Positions 13,801-20,231 of a stretch of 20,231 nt of DNA are shown here, in pieces. The DNA is taken from assembly GCA_016929465.1 (NCBI GenBank), contig JAFGIT010000112.1:1-20231 (forward strand), read 5' to 3'. A program made the translations under genes and the position numbers. Origin of the DNA: JAFGIT01 sp016929465 [NCBI: Candidatus Coatesbacteria bacterium] (GTDB taxonomy: Bacteria > B130-G9). The stretch's first letter is position 1, and each line of letters begins with the position of its first letter. The notes under the pieces are model-generated. The model did no database searches and was not told the origin of the DNA. It saw nothing but the letters and a program-made list of their open reading frames with translations.

Positions 13801-15505
13801 AGCAAGGCTCCCGCAGACCGAGGGCGAGGAGTTCGAGGGTCCGTTCGTTCGCAAGACCAATATTCCGCCTACTTTGACGAATCCGTTGGTCACGCCTACG
13901 GCGGGCGGCTTCTTCGAAAGATATGTCTTCTCTGTCCACTATTTCGATGGGCAGGGCGACTCGCCCCATCTGATGTCGGTTTGGTTGGATGGTGAGGAGC
14001 ACCCGATGACTCTCACGTCCGGCATGGATTACGATGGCACGTATGGCTATGCTGCCTCGCCGGGGACGCTCTCAACCGGCGACCACTACTACTACTTCTT
14101 CGCGAACGATGGTTTCGGCGGCACCGCACGAGTTCCGGAGAGCGGCTACTTCATAGGGCCGACAGTTGAATACGGCGATGAGGCTGCTATTCCTTACTGG
14201 TTGGTAGAAAAGACCATATCGCCGAACTACGAGACCAGCATTGTGATGACGAATGTAGGGGTGGATCCGGTTACCGTCGAAGTCTCCCTCACGAGATACA
14301 ATGGCGAGCCATTGATGCCTCACCTTGTCCAGGTGGCGGGGAATGAGACAGTCTTGCTGAAGATGTCCGAGGTTCCTGGCGTCAATCAATCGGATGCAGG
14401 AACTGGTAACATCAACTGGAAGAACGGCAAGATAGTCGTTTGGAGCAAACTCGATGCAGGGCCGATGGTTGCGATGGATCTGACTGGCGCGAGGCCAGGA
14501 CCGCTTCGCCTCCCGTTCTGGCAGGTTATCAGGAGTGACATCGGTACCCGCGCAGACGGCATTTACTATGACACATTCCTGGCCTTTGGAAACCAATACG
14601 ACCGTGATGTTGAGGCAGAGATCACTCTCTATGACGAGTTCGGCGCCGACCTCGACGTTATCAATGTGGATATAGCACCACTCGGAACGAGGACGGTCCT
14701 GTTCTCAGAGACTATTCTGGATACCGAAATCGGATCGGCAGAGCTCGTCTTCAGCGATCCCATAAGGGTGTGGGCAGTAATGCTCAACAAGATCAGGGGC
14801 GGCGGAATACAGATACCTGTGCTCGACAATCCTGATATGTCTCCGTATTTCCTCCCCATGTGGAGAAATCAGCCCAGAATGAACCTCGACACCTATGTGC
14901 TGTTCTCGAACCTTGGAGAAAAGCCCGCAACGCCTCAGATCAGGTTCTACAACGATCCGGGCATCATACGTGGTGCCGATTTGGCGGCAGTCCCGGCGGG
15001 TGGGATGAGCATAGTCCAGGCCAGCCGATGCACGATGAGTGGAGAAAGCGGCTGGGGCCGAGCGATCTGGGCCGATGACGCTGATTTGGGCGTGTTTGCT
15101 GTCTGGCTGGACGCGAGCCGCTCCCAGTTCTACTCAGTTCCGTCGTCAAAGAGCTTCGAACCACCATTCTACATCCCCTATTGGGAGTTTAATGCTGCCC
15201 TCAACCAAGAGACATTCATCTGGGTCCGCAACCCGAATGATGTTCCTGTTCCGGGCAAGATCGAGGTCTATGACAGACACGGCTATCTGGCTGCTCAACC
15301 GTTTGAGTTCGAGATAATCCCGGGCGGCCTCTATGAGCTCCAAGTGAGCGAAGCAAACAGCGTGGGATATGGTTCGATAAAGATCACGACGAACCTGATC
15401 GATCCGCTTCCACTGATCGCTTGGGGTATGCTGTGGAACCAGTCGAACGCGAATGGATGTCTGATCAAGGCGCAGAAGAGTCTGGGCCAGACGGTCATCA
15501 ATTAG
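10868..15505 (+). CDS. Large secreted C39/papain-like cysteine peptidase with Ig-like and C-terminal repeat modules (1545 aa)
   Basis: ATG 10868 has AAGGAGG (10853-10859) at eight-base spacing and starts a signal peptide (RLILFSALLLIIISSFSFA); the open frame back to 10823 lacks a ribosome site. Residues about 30-200 look like a pro-domain (GVPMAYEYVV...YLGFITLGARDEFYPF resembles C10-type propeptides; inference). The peptidase domain (about 220-440) has C240 in KGCGPTSIAMML and H394 in GTHAVLGVGY, followed by a TTWG segment. Then come five Ig-like modules (from about 443, 672, 775, 895 and 1000), most ending in an RLP...GP pattern. The first holds an insertion with acidic loops (D583-V-N-C-N-G-I-W-D591). 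Four tandem beta modules of about 110 residues begin at I1108, L1215, L1329 and I1436, each with [IL]P-x-W. The protein is exported and probably cell-surface or extracellular; substrate unknown. It is monocistronic, between a strong promoter and a strong terminator. Confidence 0.88.
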   Translation: MASLSRNSGARSLPRLILFSALLLIIISSFSFADILTPEKLEKSIAYCRALTAGSYPEWQGAEFTKNVTYYDMDGVPMAYEYVVRKDNIYLGFITLGARDEFYPFFEYGDTLPPSSKLAGALDAAREQGCTPEETQFVFLPPFDYMVSIKPEGVAAPDVSSDLLVHLDSAEVCPMSDVSARLKKFTTFSPEYLDKVKGFWRQYVLSSKDLPSVKQGADVYVAKLINTEARNYEYTWYKGCGPTSIAMMLSYYGGAWGYRNFWYDGPEAFDWCSYVGANGCYTIRDLHDKIVEMAQNIGDGLGHPEPDLGGPGYDGCILDFYGIYPDTAQMTIEAVAGFYSYIFTTDTLWHNGAGVSQGIITALQAQIDTNHPVYFSVASYTSSPPDTPGSWGTHAVLGVGYNYSGGLHSVIYHTTWGQGKRIAAMEHFSDWGIITAAPLGFSNTSPDLTEPSVAPLSGPPNTEFTFSIHYYDRDEANFYVDDTPDFEPFLAGDDNGGNWAEGSQQRDYKGDLIANNGLIDYEAWNDTGDHCSDDTWYSNPSSDPWPDPTDWYSSQYTPYNPKDGDSFIDLNSNLLWEAERFDDVNCNGIWDGDNGPYEAWVVVDEVQYPMLMVGDPATDKRSDCYYDAKIHLGSGVHEYYFYFKDGNGGTARLPARGDVYKNVRVGEQYNAAPILTDAGVTPTTGSRISLFTYSVHYEDTDGDAPGNPFVFIDDVPYQMWLTTGTADNGVYKYETFLAEADHEYYFLFDDIYGKATRWPSAGCIDGPIVLGGGQVPMLSDGLVSPRYPLFETLVTYTVRYTSPHDYMPINSTVVIDGSAFEMTFLEGVTNAGVPTTVPGLADFENGATYFFSTTDLSLGSHNYYFSFIDEAGGSGRLPTKGVISGPDVSGTNTPPVLSQGMVDPASGTTLTEFMFTARYSDINFNPARDVILYLDGTAYDMSFQSGTPENGIYGVPVTGLSDGLHSYYFYAWDSQGAGARLPQTEGEEFEGPFVRKTNIPPTLTNPLVTPTAGGFFERYVFSVHYFDGQGDSPHLMSVWLDGEEHPMTLTSGMDYDGTYGYAASPGTLSTGDHYYYFFANDGFGGTARVPESGYFIGPTVEYGDEAAIPYWLVEKTISPNYETSIVMTNVGVDPVTVEVSLTRYNGEPLMPHLVQVAGNETVLLKMSEVPGVNQSDAGTGNINWKNGKIVVWSKLDAGPMVAMDLTGARPGPLRLPFWQVIRSDIGTRADGIYYDTFLAFGNQYDRDVEAEITLYDEFGADLDVINVDIAPLGTRTVLFSETILDTEIGSAELVFSDPIRVWAVMLNKIRGGGIQIPVLDNPDMSPYFLPMWRNQPRMNLDTYVLFSNLGEKPATPQIRFYNDPGIIRGADLAAVPAGGMSIVQASRCTMSGESGWGRAIWADDADLGVFAVWLDASRSQFYSVPSSKSFEPPFYIPYWEFNAALNQETFIWVRNPNDVPVPGKIEVYDRHGYLAAQPFEFEIIPGGLYELQVSEANSVGYGSIKITTNLIDPLPLIAWGMLWNQSNANGCLIKAQKSLGQTVIN

Positions 15506-15537
15506 AAAACGCGATTAAATAAGACTATCGAGTTCAT

Positions 15538-15578
15538 GGCGGGGGCTGCTTGCATAAAGCGGCCTCCGCCTTTTCATT
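15538..15578 (+). terminator. Strong intrinsic terminator after the cysteine peptidase gene
   Basis: A 14-base stem with two G-T wobbles: 15538-15551 (GGCGGGGGCTGCTT) pairs with 15557-15570 (AAGCGGCCTCCGCC) around the five-base loop GCATA, followed by TTTTCATTT. It starts 33 bases after the stop codon and separates the peptidase from engB. Confidence 0.92.
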
Positions 15579-15639
15579 TCGGCCGTGATTGAGATACTGA
15601 TTGAACTCCTGGTCGAAAGCTGATTGCGGAGTATTGGCA

Positions 15640-16218
15640 TTGCGCATCGATTCGGTTGAATTCATAGGCAGCTCGCGCTCGCTGGAATGGTTACCGGAAT
15701 TCATTCTGCCGGAGGTAGTTTTTGCGGGCCGCTCTAACGTGGGGAAGTCGTCCCTCATCAACTGTCTGGTCCAGAGAAAGGGCCTGGCACAGGCGAGCTC
15801 GACTCCCGGTCGCACGCGGAGCATCAACTTCTACAAGCTCAACGACTCGATATGCCTCGTCGATCTTCCAGGATATGGATATTCTAAGGCCTCCAAGGCG
15901 ATACAGGCTCAACTTGCACCGTTGGTGGAGAATTATCTGTCGTCCGGCAGGCCCCGGCTATGTGTCTCACTCGTGGACTGCAGAAGGCCACCGGAGGAAT
16001 CTGACGTCAATCTGTGGGAGTGGCTGATCGCTCATGGCGTTCCCTTCATCGTGGCTGCAACCAAGGCTGATAAGATCAAGCGTTCGAAGCATCCTCTCGC
16101 AATAAGGGATGTCACCAGCGCAGCCGAGGGAATAGAGAACTCGCAGGTCATCCTCTTCTCCTCGAAGACAGGAATGGGAAGGATGGAGCTCCTGAAGCGA
16201 ATATGTCTCGACAACTAG
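15640..16218 (+). CDS. engB: Ribosome biogenesis GTP-binding protein EngB/YsxC
   Basis: A 192-residue TRAFAC-class GTPase needed for assembly of the large ribosomal subunit in the cytoplasm. The motifs are complete: G1 G30-R-S-N-V-G-K-S37, G2 with T55-P-G-R-T-R, G3 D75-L-P-G-Y-G80, G4 ATKADK and G5 FSSK. The length matches the family. The start is taken as TTG 15640, since GGAG (15628-15631) is eight bases before it and the product then opens MRIDSVEFIGS, as is usual; the frame is also open from a TTG at 15601, which lacks a ribosome site, and a TTG at 15634 is too close to the GGAG. The 3' end overlaps rsmB by 16 bases, so the two are co-translated. The promoter should be within 15575-15639, but no convincing box is seen. 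Confidence 0.93.
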   Translation: MRIDSVEFIGSSRSLEWLPEFILPEVVFAGRSNVGKSSLINCLVQRKGLAQASSTPGRTRSINFYKLNDSICLVDLPGYGYSKASKAIQAQLAPLVENYLSSGRPRLCVSLVDCRRPPEESDVNLWEWLIAHGVPFIVAATKADKIKRSKHPLAIRDVTSAAEGIENSQVILFSSKTGMGRMELLKRICLDN

Positions 16219-17573
16219 CCCCGACCACGGCTCGTCGTATCGCCTTCGAGGTGCTGCGACGCGTGTATTCCACCTCGAGTCACTCCACAATCCTTCTGAA
16301 TGCGATCCTGAGAAAGAATGCCGATCTGCAGGCGGTCGAGAGGCGACTCGCAACCGAGCTCGTATTTGGGGTCTTAAGGAACATAACACTCCTCGACTAC
16401 TACTTGAATGAGGCCGGCTCCTTTAGTATCAAGCGAACCTCGATTGACGTTCTGACCGCTCTCAGGTTGGGGGCCTACCAGGTCATATTCTTGAGCAAGA
16501 CGCCCGACTTCGCATCGGTAAGTCAGACGGTTGAGATTGCGAAGGAAGTGGCCGGGAAGAAGACGGCGGGTTTCGTCAACGCCTTGCTCCGTCGCCTCGT
16601 AGAAAAACACGAGTCGATCTCCCCTCCGGAGATTGGCTTCGATAGGGAAGAGAGTGAATTCATCAAGTCGGTCGCCCTCGTTTTCTCGTTCCCTGTTCAG
16701 CTCCTATCTAGGTGGCGCTCACATACTTCGAGAGAGGAATTGGTGAGAATGGTCGCCGCCTTGAACCAGGCCCCCCCAGGTGCTATCCGCGTCAACAAGA
16801 CCAGGACTACCCCGGATGCTCTGCAAGTTCTTCTCGAAAGCCGCGGATTTGAGGTTCAGCCATCTCCAATCTGCCCCAATGCACTCAGGCTCTCACGCGG
16901 CGGAGCTGCGGAGAACACCCCCGAATGGGCAAGCGGCCACTTTTCGATCCAGGATGAAGGCCCACAGGTTCTCGGCCTGCTCCTGAACGCCGAGAATCCG
17001 AGGACCGTCGGCGACATCTGCGCCGGAATAGGGCAGAAATCGACGCATCTTGCGGAGCTCTTCCCGAATTCGAGGATCCTCGGCAGCGACATTTCGGTGA
17101 AGAAGATGCAGGAATGCAGGCGACAGTCCCAAAGGCTGGGGCTCGACAACCTGAGGCTCTTGGCCTCCGATGCCCTCAATTCTCCTCTCAGACCGAATTC
17201 GTTCGACCTGATTCTGGTCGATGCCCCATGTACCGGCACCGGCACTATCCGCAGGCGCCCGGAGATAAGGTGGAGGTTCAATTTATCGAACCTGAAGAAG
17301 CTCGCCACGCTCCAACTCAATCTGCTCGAATCATGCAAGGGACTGATCTCCCCCGGCGGATTGCTCATCTATTCCACGTGCAGCATTGAGCCGGATGAGA
17401 ATGAGAGGGTGGTGGCCAAGTTCCTGAAGCAGAATAGTTCATTCAAAATTGCGCCATTGGATGGTCTTCCAGAACAGCTCTCAGGAGCATCCGGCAAGAT
17501 GGGGATCACGCTTCGTCCGCATCTTCACGACTGCGATGGGATGTTCTTCTCACTGATACGACGCAGCAGGTAG
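16203..17573 (+). CDS. rsmB: 16S rRNA (cytosine-C5) methyltransferase, RsmB family
   Basis: A 456-residue protein with the RsmB layout: an N-terminal NusB-like helical RNA-binding domain (residues about 8-140; RRIAFEVLRRVY, ATELVFGVLRN, DVLTALRLGAYQ, VNALLRR) and a C-terminal Rossmann methyltransferase domain. It would transfer methyl from S-adenosylmethionine to C5 of C967 of 16S rRNA. Both cysteines of the family are present: C343 in DAPCTGTG (motif IV) and C393 in STCS (motif VI, expected nucleophile). The acidic D295-type motif II (SDIS) and the asparagine/proline-rich surroundings are kept. The SAM loop is unusual: V269-G-D-I-C-A-G-I-G-Q-K where most relatives have AAPGGK. ATG 16203 overlaps the end of engB by 16 bases with no clear ribosome site, so coupling is likely. 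A related NSUN-type target cannot be excluded. Confidence 0.9.
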   Translation: MSRQLAPTTARRIAFEVLRRVYSTSSHSTILLNAILRKNADLQAVERRLATELVFGVLRNITLLDYYLNEAGSFSIKRTSIDVLTALRLGAYQVIFLSKTPDFASVSQTVEIAKEVAGKKTAGFVNALLRRLVEKHESISPPEIGFDREESEFIKSVALVFSFPVQLLSRWRSHTSREELVRMVAALNQAPPGAIRVNKTRTTPDALQVLLESRGFEVQPSPICPNALRLSRGGAAENTPEWASGHFSIQDEGPQVLGLLLNAENPRTVGDICAGIGQKSTHLAELFPNSRILGSDISVKKMQECRRQSQRLGLDNLRLLASDALNSPLRPNSFDLILVDAPCTGTGTIRRRPEIRWRFNLSNLKKLATLQLNLLESCKGLISPGGLLIYSTCSIEPDENERVVAKFLKQNSSFKIAPLDGLPEQLSGASGKMGITLRPHLHDCDGMFFSLIRRSR

Positions 17574-17587
17574 TACCCTCTCACTCA

Positions 17588-17627
17588 GGCGCCATTTGGG
17601 CAATGTCTTGTAGCCCGTGAGCGCCTT
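17588..17627 (+). terminator. Possible terminator hairpin after rsmB
   Basis: GGCGC (17588-17592) pairs with GCGCC (17621-17625), and inside it GGGC (17598-17601) pairs with GCCC (17613-17616). It begins 14 bases after the rsmB stop and is followed only by TTCTAA, so the T-tract is weak and the call is tentative. Confidence 0.3.
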
Positions 17628-17742
17628 CTAAACGTCATTCCATTGGAGTACAACGCGAGGGCGGGACTATCGTCCTGACCGTCGCCTCTCCTCAGGGTAG
17701 GAAATTATTTCCTCGTCTCGCTAGTCCCAGCCACAAAGCGAT

Positions 17743-17756
17743 AGATCCGTGGATCT
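17743..17756. repeat. Inverted repeat, possible activator site
   Basis: AGATCC (17743-17748), two bases, GGATCT (17751-17756): a perfect 6+6 dyad about 200 bases upstream of the sigma-54 promoter. The distance is compatible with an enhancer-binding-protein site, but the sequence does not match one I recognise. Confidence 0.25.
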
Positions 17757-17947
17757 GGGCATGTCAATTCCCGCCTCGAAAGACACTCAGCGCGTCGCGC
17801 AGATGCGAGAACGGAAAATCCTGCCGTCTGCGCACGTACTTGTTCGATGATTCGCCGTCGAGTCCGATCGTGCTGTGTTCACACATCCCTTCGGGATCGC
17901 TTTATGATAGGCTGATTCAGCGGGTCATCCGAAAATAATAGATGGAA

Positions 17948-17963
17948 TGGCACAGCATCTGCT
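17948..17963 (+). promoter_or_regulatory. Sigma-54 (RpoN) promoter of the flagellin gene
   Basis: TGGCAC (17948-17953), five bases and CTGCT (17959-17963) match the -24/-12 consensus TGGCAC-N5-TTGC[AT] except for C in place of the first T. The invariant GG (17949-17950) and GC (17961-17962) have the right spacing. Transcription would start near 17974, leaving a leader of roughly 70 bases before the GTG at 18043. Confidence 0.75.
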
Positions 17964-18042
17964 TATCCATTCGCATCAGGTTATATGAGGCATTTAATGC
18001 AATTATCACAGGAAGAGATAGGAATAGCACGGAGGAATTGAT

Positions 18043-19530
18043 GTGAACTCACAAACACAAGCCGTTGGCATTCAGCACATGCTTTCGCTCTTGAACAATG
18101 ACATTGCCAAGACAGAGCAGAGGATATCCAGCGGTCTCAAAGTCGCCAAGGCTTCTGACAATCCATCGGATTACGTTATCTCGGAGATGATGAGCAAGAC
18201 AATCTCCAGTCTTTCGACGGCGAAGTTGAACGTAGGAAACGCCACTAACCTCGTCGCCGTTGCGGAAGGCGGACTCAAGGGGATCAAGGATCTCTTGAGT
18301 GAGATGCGCGAGACAGCGCTCACGGCCTCTGATTCGACGAAGTCGGGAGCAGAGCGAGCTGCATTGACCAGGACCTTCAACGAGCAGATGAAGGAAGTCG
18401 ACGATATGGTCAAGCAGACGACATGGGGCGGAAGGCAGTTGCTGAATGGTGCTGGCCTATTCAACTTCCAGACGGGTCCCAGCCCCGGCGACATCACCTC
18501 GATCAAGATCGATCAGAGTTTCTACGCTCGCGAGCTTGGTGTCGGCGATACGGGAGCAGCGGCTGACGTGAGTTGGACTCCAGACTCGAACGGTAGATAC
18601 ACATATATCACCGACTATAGCCTGGTCCAGACTGCGGAGTGGACAATCGAGTTCACAAGCGCTGGCACGTTCAATGTAGTCAGCACAACAACCTATGAGC
18701 CGCCGGAGGCGACGGGCGTTGTTGGCTCTGCATATTCCGATGCCGGCATCGAATTTCAGCTCGAGGCAAGTGCCAATGCCACAGACTACGCCGTCGGAGA
18801 TAGGATTACTTTCAGCTCGACATCATCAGTCATCCACGCATTCGATTCCTTCAGGAGCAAAGGCTCTACAGGAACAGCATCAGCAACAGCTGCAAGCTCC
18901 TATGTTGGAGAGGTTGATGGTACGATTCAGATCAATGTTACAGGCTCCGGCAATGCGACCGTAATCTCTGGACAGAACCAGATGACCGCGTCATTCACCT
19001 TTAGTGGAGTTGACGGCACGCAACAGACGGGTACCCTTACGCTGGATTCTACCGGCAAAGCAACCATAGAAAATGGCTCATGGGCTTCAGGGATTACAGT
19101 GCAATTCAGCGATTACGATCAAAAGGGACACACCTTTGACTTTATCGACGGTGACAGTTTCTCCATCGATGTCGAGGCAGCCCGTGTGACTAGCCCGGAT
19201 GTATCTGGCGTTCTCGGGGCGGAAGGAATAAGCCTGGGGACGGCAAATGCCGCATCGACCAGCGTCACTCACATCGACAACGCAATCGCGATGGTAGAAG
19301 CGTTCGAGACCCTACTGGGATCCACCTCTCAGAGACTGGAGATTAGGGAATCATCCCTTGCGACGATGATCGAGAACAATACCGCCGCAAGAGACCGTAT
19401 CGTGAAGGCTGACCTGGTCGAAGAGCAGCTCAATCTGACGATGCAGAGCATACAGCAGCAGGCCGCTTTGACCATGTTCATGCACGCTACACAGCAGATG
19501 CAGACGCCGCTGTCGATCCTGCAGCTATAG
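18043..19530 (+). CDS. fliC: Flagellin (filament protein)
   Basis: A 495-residue flagellin, exported by the flagellar type III system and polymerised into the filament. The N-terminal D0/D1 helices (residues about 1-140; NNDIAKTEQRISSGLKVAKA, SDNPSDYVISEMM, TNLVAVAEGGL, GGRQLLNG) and C-terminal D1/D0 helices (about 405-495; LGSTSQRLEIRESSL, ENNTAARDRIVKADLVEEQL, QQAALTMFMHATQQMQ) are clear. The middle (about 165-400) is Ser/Thr-rich and beta-type and carries two similar segments ending in a VGDRITF or DGDSFSI turn (about 232-262 and 349-377), as in flagellin surface domains. The start is GTG 18043, with GGAGG (18031-18035) at seven bases; the overlapping ATG at 18041 is followed at once by TGA. 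A sigma-54 promoter precedes it, so late-class control by an enhancer-binding protein is inferred. A terminator follows and then fliS. Confidence 0.95.
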   Translation: MNSQTQAVGIQHMLSLLNNDIAKTEQRISSGLKVAKASDNPSDYVISEMMSKTISSLSTAKLNVGNATNLVAVAEGGLKGIKDLLSEMRETALTASDSTKSGAERAALTRTFNEQMKEVDDMVKQTTWGGRQLLNGAGLFNFQTGPSPGDITSIKIDQSFYARELGVGDTGAAADVSWTPDSNGRYTYITDYSLVQTAEWTIEFTSAGTFNVVSTTTYEPPEATGVVGSAYSDAGIEFQLEASANATDYAVGDRITFSSTSSVIHAFDSFRSKGSTGTASATAASSYVGEVDGTIQINVTGSGNATVISGQNQMTASFTFSGVDGTQQTGTLTLDSTGKATIENGSWASGITVQFSDYDQKGHTFDFIDGDSFSIDVEAARVTSPDVSGVLGAEGISLGTANAASTSVTHIDNAIAMVEAFETLLGSTSQRLEIRESSLATMIENNTAARDRIVKADLVEEQLNLTMQSIQQQAALTMFMHATQQMQTPLSILQL

Positions 19531-19570
19531 ACCTAAACAAAAAGCATTCCAGAATCGATAAGTATTGTCG

Positions 19571-19606
19571 GGCGGGGCGCGAAGGCTATCGTGTCCCGCC
19601 TTTTCT
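19571..19606 (+). terminator. Strong intrinsic terminator after flagellin
   Basis: GGCGGGGCGCGA (19571-19582) pairs with TCGTGTCCCGCC (19589-19600) with two G-T wobbles, around a six-base loop, and is followed by TTTTCT. It lies 40 bases after the flagellin stop. It would cut fliS off from most flagellin transcripts, so fliS depends on read-through or on a promoter not evident here. Confidence 0.9.
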
Positions 19607-19637
19607 AATCATCAGACAGTAGCGAGGAGCAGATAGA

Positions 19638-20027
19638 GTGGATAAAAGGCTACACGCGGGGCAAGCCTACCATTCGGTTCAGGTCAGGACAGCAAGTGGA
19701 CCCCGACTGATATTGATGTTTTATGAAGGCGGTTTGAAGGCCGCCGGTCTAGCCAGGAAGAGCATACTGGATGGGAAGAACAGAGACGCTTACAAATACC
19801 GGGGGAAGCTCCTCTGTGTCCTATCTGCACTGATGAGTTCTTTGAATGTCGATTCGGGACGCAAGGAAGTCGAGAGCTTCTTCTTCATCTACAACCACCT
19901 CAGCAGGCTCGCGCGCGATGCGAAAGTCGAAGACCACGACATCGAGAGCTTCGACGAGATCATTCGGATCCTCAATGAGCTGAGGACGAATTGGAAGAAG
20001 ATGCTGGAAGATAATGGAATCGCTTAA
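19638..20027 (+). CDS. fliS: Flagellar chaperone FliS
   Basis: A 129-residue, mainly helical protein with the FliS pattern: AYHSVQVRTASGPRLILMFYEGGLKAA at the start (the AY...TAS...LI.M.Y core spread over residues about 10-36), a central helix with KLLCVLSALMSSLNVDSG and a helix with FFFIYNHLSRLARDAKVEDH, ending in LNELRTNWKKM. FliS binds the C-terminal helix of flagellin in the cytoplasm and stops early polymerisation before export. The start is GTG 19638, with GAGGAG (19624-19629) eight bases before it. The gene sits directly after flagellin, the usual place. Overall sequence similarity to well-known FliS proteins is modest, but the order of motifs, length and context agree. Confidence 0.88.
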   Translation: MDKRLHAGQAYHSVQVRTASGPRLILMFYEGGLKAAGLARKSILDGKNRDAYKYRGKLLCVLSALMSSLNVDSGRKEVESFFFIYNHLSRLARDAKVEDHDIESFDEIIRILNELRTNWKKMLEDNGIA

Positions 20028-20046
20028 ACGAAGCTAATAAGCAATC

Positions 20047-20070
20047 GGGGATAAGCCCTCATCCATCCCC
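20047..20070 (+). other. Hairpin after fliS
   Basis: GGGGAT (20047-20052) pairs with ATCCCC (20065-20070) around a 12-base loop, 20 bases after the fliS stop. There is no T-tract, so it is at most a weak or factor-dependent transcript end. Confidence 0.25.
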
Positions 20071-20077
20071 ATTACAA

Positions 20078-20119
20078 GGCGGAGGGGGCTGGCAGGCAAA
20101 CGCCGCAGCCCTCATCGCC
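20078..20119. terminator. Possible bidirectional terminator between fliS and the minus-strand gene
   Basis: GGCG (20078-20081) and GGGCTG (20086-20091) pair with CGCC (20116-20119) and CAGCCC (20106-20111), with four bases between arms on each side. It lies between two genes that converge. Neither strand has a real T-tract (minus strand continues TTGTAAT), so the call is tentative. Confidence 0.35.
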
Positions 20120-20124
20120 AAATC

Positions 20125-20231
20125 CTAATGCTCAATCATCTCGACGTTTGCTCGAGGAAGAACCAGTCTGGCACCATCGTCGAACTCCACCTCGAGGACT
20201 CTGACGCTCGACTCAGTCTCCAGTTTCCGCA
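20125..20231 (-). CDS. C-terminal end of an unidentified protein (5' end outside window)
   Basis: On the minus strand a frame is open from the window edge to TAG at 20127-20125, giving 34 residues that end VLEVEFDDGARLVLPRANVE plus MIEH. The alternating hydrophobic strands with a DDG turn look like a real beta-barrel-type C-terminus, whereas the other two minus frames are closed or of poor character. I cannot name the family. It converges on fliS. Confidence 0.45.
   Translation of the reverse strand, partial: RKLETESSVRVLEVEFDDGARLVLPRANVEMIEH

Larger units (their letters stand above)
17574..18042. other. 469-base non-coding region between rsmB and flagellin
   Basis: No reading frame with coding character, tRNA or recognisable RNA gene is seen here. 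It contains the weak hairpin after rsmB, an AT-rich palindrome AGGAAAT-T-ATTTCCT (17699-17713), an inverted repeat AGATCC-gt-GGATCT (17743-17756), a small hairpin ATCCC-ttc-GGGAT (17885-17897) and the sigma-54 promoter at 17948. The size fits room for an upstream activator site, as sigma-54 promoters need. Confidence 0.5.

Noticed and set aside
16856-17368. 170-residue minus-strand open frame inside rsmB
   Set aside because: It is a shadow of the methyltransferase domain, which has its conserved cysteines and motifs on the plus strand.
17574-18042. tRNA or structured RNA gene in the long gap
   Set aside because: I looked for a cloverleaf with a T-loop GTTCGA-type motif and paired acceptor ends and did not find a consistent fold; only short separate dyads are present.
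1-20231. CRISPR array, insertion sequence or prophage signals
   Set aside because: No regularly spaced direct repeats, transposase or integrase frames, or terminal inverted repeats with target duplications are seen.

Overview
The window is bacterial chromosome of moderate GC with dense coding and no RNA genes, insertion sequences or CRISPR that I can see. Signal peptides, a flagellin with a sigma-54 promoter, FliS, EngB and an RsmB-type rRNA methyltransferase point to a motile, probably Gram-negative-type bacterium. Several predicted proteins match known families only at motif level and two large secreted proteins carry long arrays of modules, which would fit an uncultivated lineage; I cannot name the phylum from the sequence alone. 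GTG and TTG start codons are common (5 of the genes called here).

Layout. 1-603: the end of a family-2 glycosyltransferase and an overlapping small helical protein. 731-2775: a secreted Ig-like protein followed by a DUF362 iron-sulfur-type protein. 2811-3848 (minus): galT, convergent with DUF362 and divergent from the next block. 3994-10737 (plus): a closely packed run of an MscS channel with a cyclic-nucleotide-binding-type domain, a secreted M14 zinc carboxypeptidase, an FHA-GAF-histidine-kinase-like protein and a Nudix hydrolase. 10868-15505: a 1545-residue secreted C39/papain-like cysteine peptidase with five Ig-like modules and four C-terminal beta modules, with its own strong promoter and a strong terminator. 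15640-17573: engB and rsmB, overlapping. 17574-18042: a 469-base non-coding stretch with a sigma-54 promoter. 18043-20027: flagellin and fliS, separated by a terminator. 20125-20231 (minus): the tail of an unidentified gene.

How the parts may work together. The 3994-10737 block joins osmotic/nucleotide sensing at the membrane (MscS-CNBD), an exported peptidase, a cytoplasmic phospho-threonine/GAF sensor whose phospho-acceptor histidine is missing, and a nucleotide-processing enzyme. The cysteine peptidase downstream shares the style of C-terminal beta modules with the M14 peptidase, so the two may be displayed or anchored in the same way. The flagellin-fliS pair is a standard filament unit.

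Most notable: galT and the MscS gene diverge from promoters whose -10 boxes lie 7 and 9 bases from the start codons (predicted leaderless or near-leaderless mRNAs), with a 47-base bipartite inverted repeat between them; the histidine-kinase-like protein has an intact ATP site but IARQ in place of IAHE; and the Nudix gene is preceded by an in-frame eight-codon minicistron that has the better ribosome binding site.
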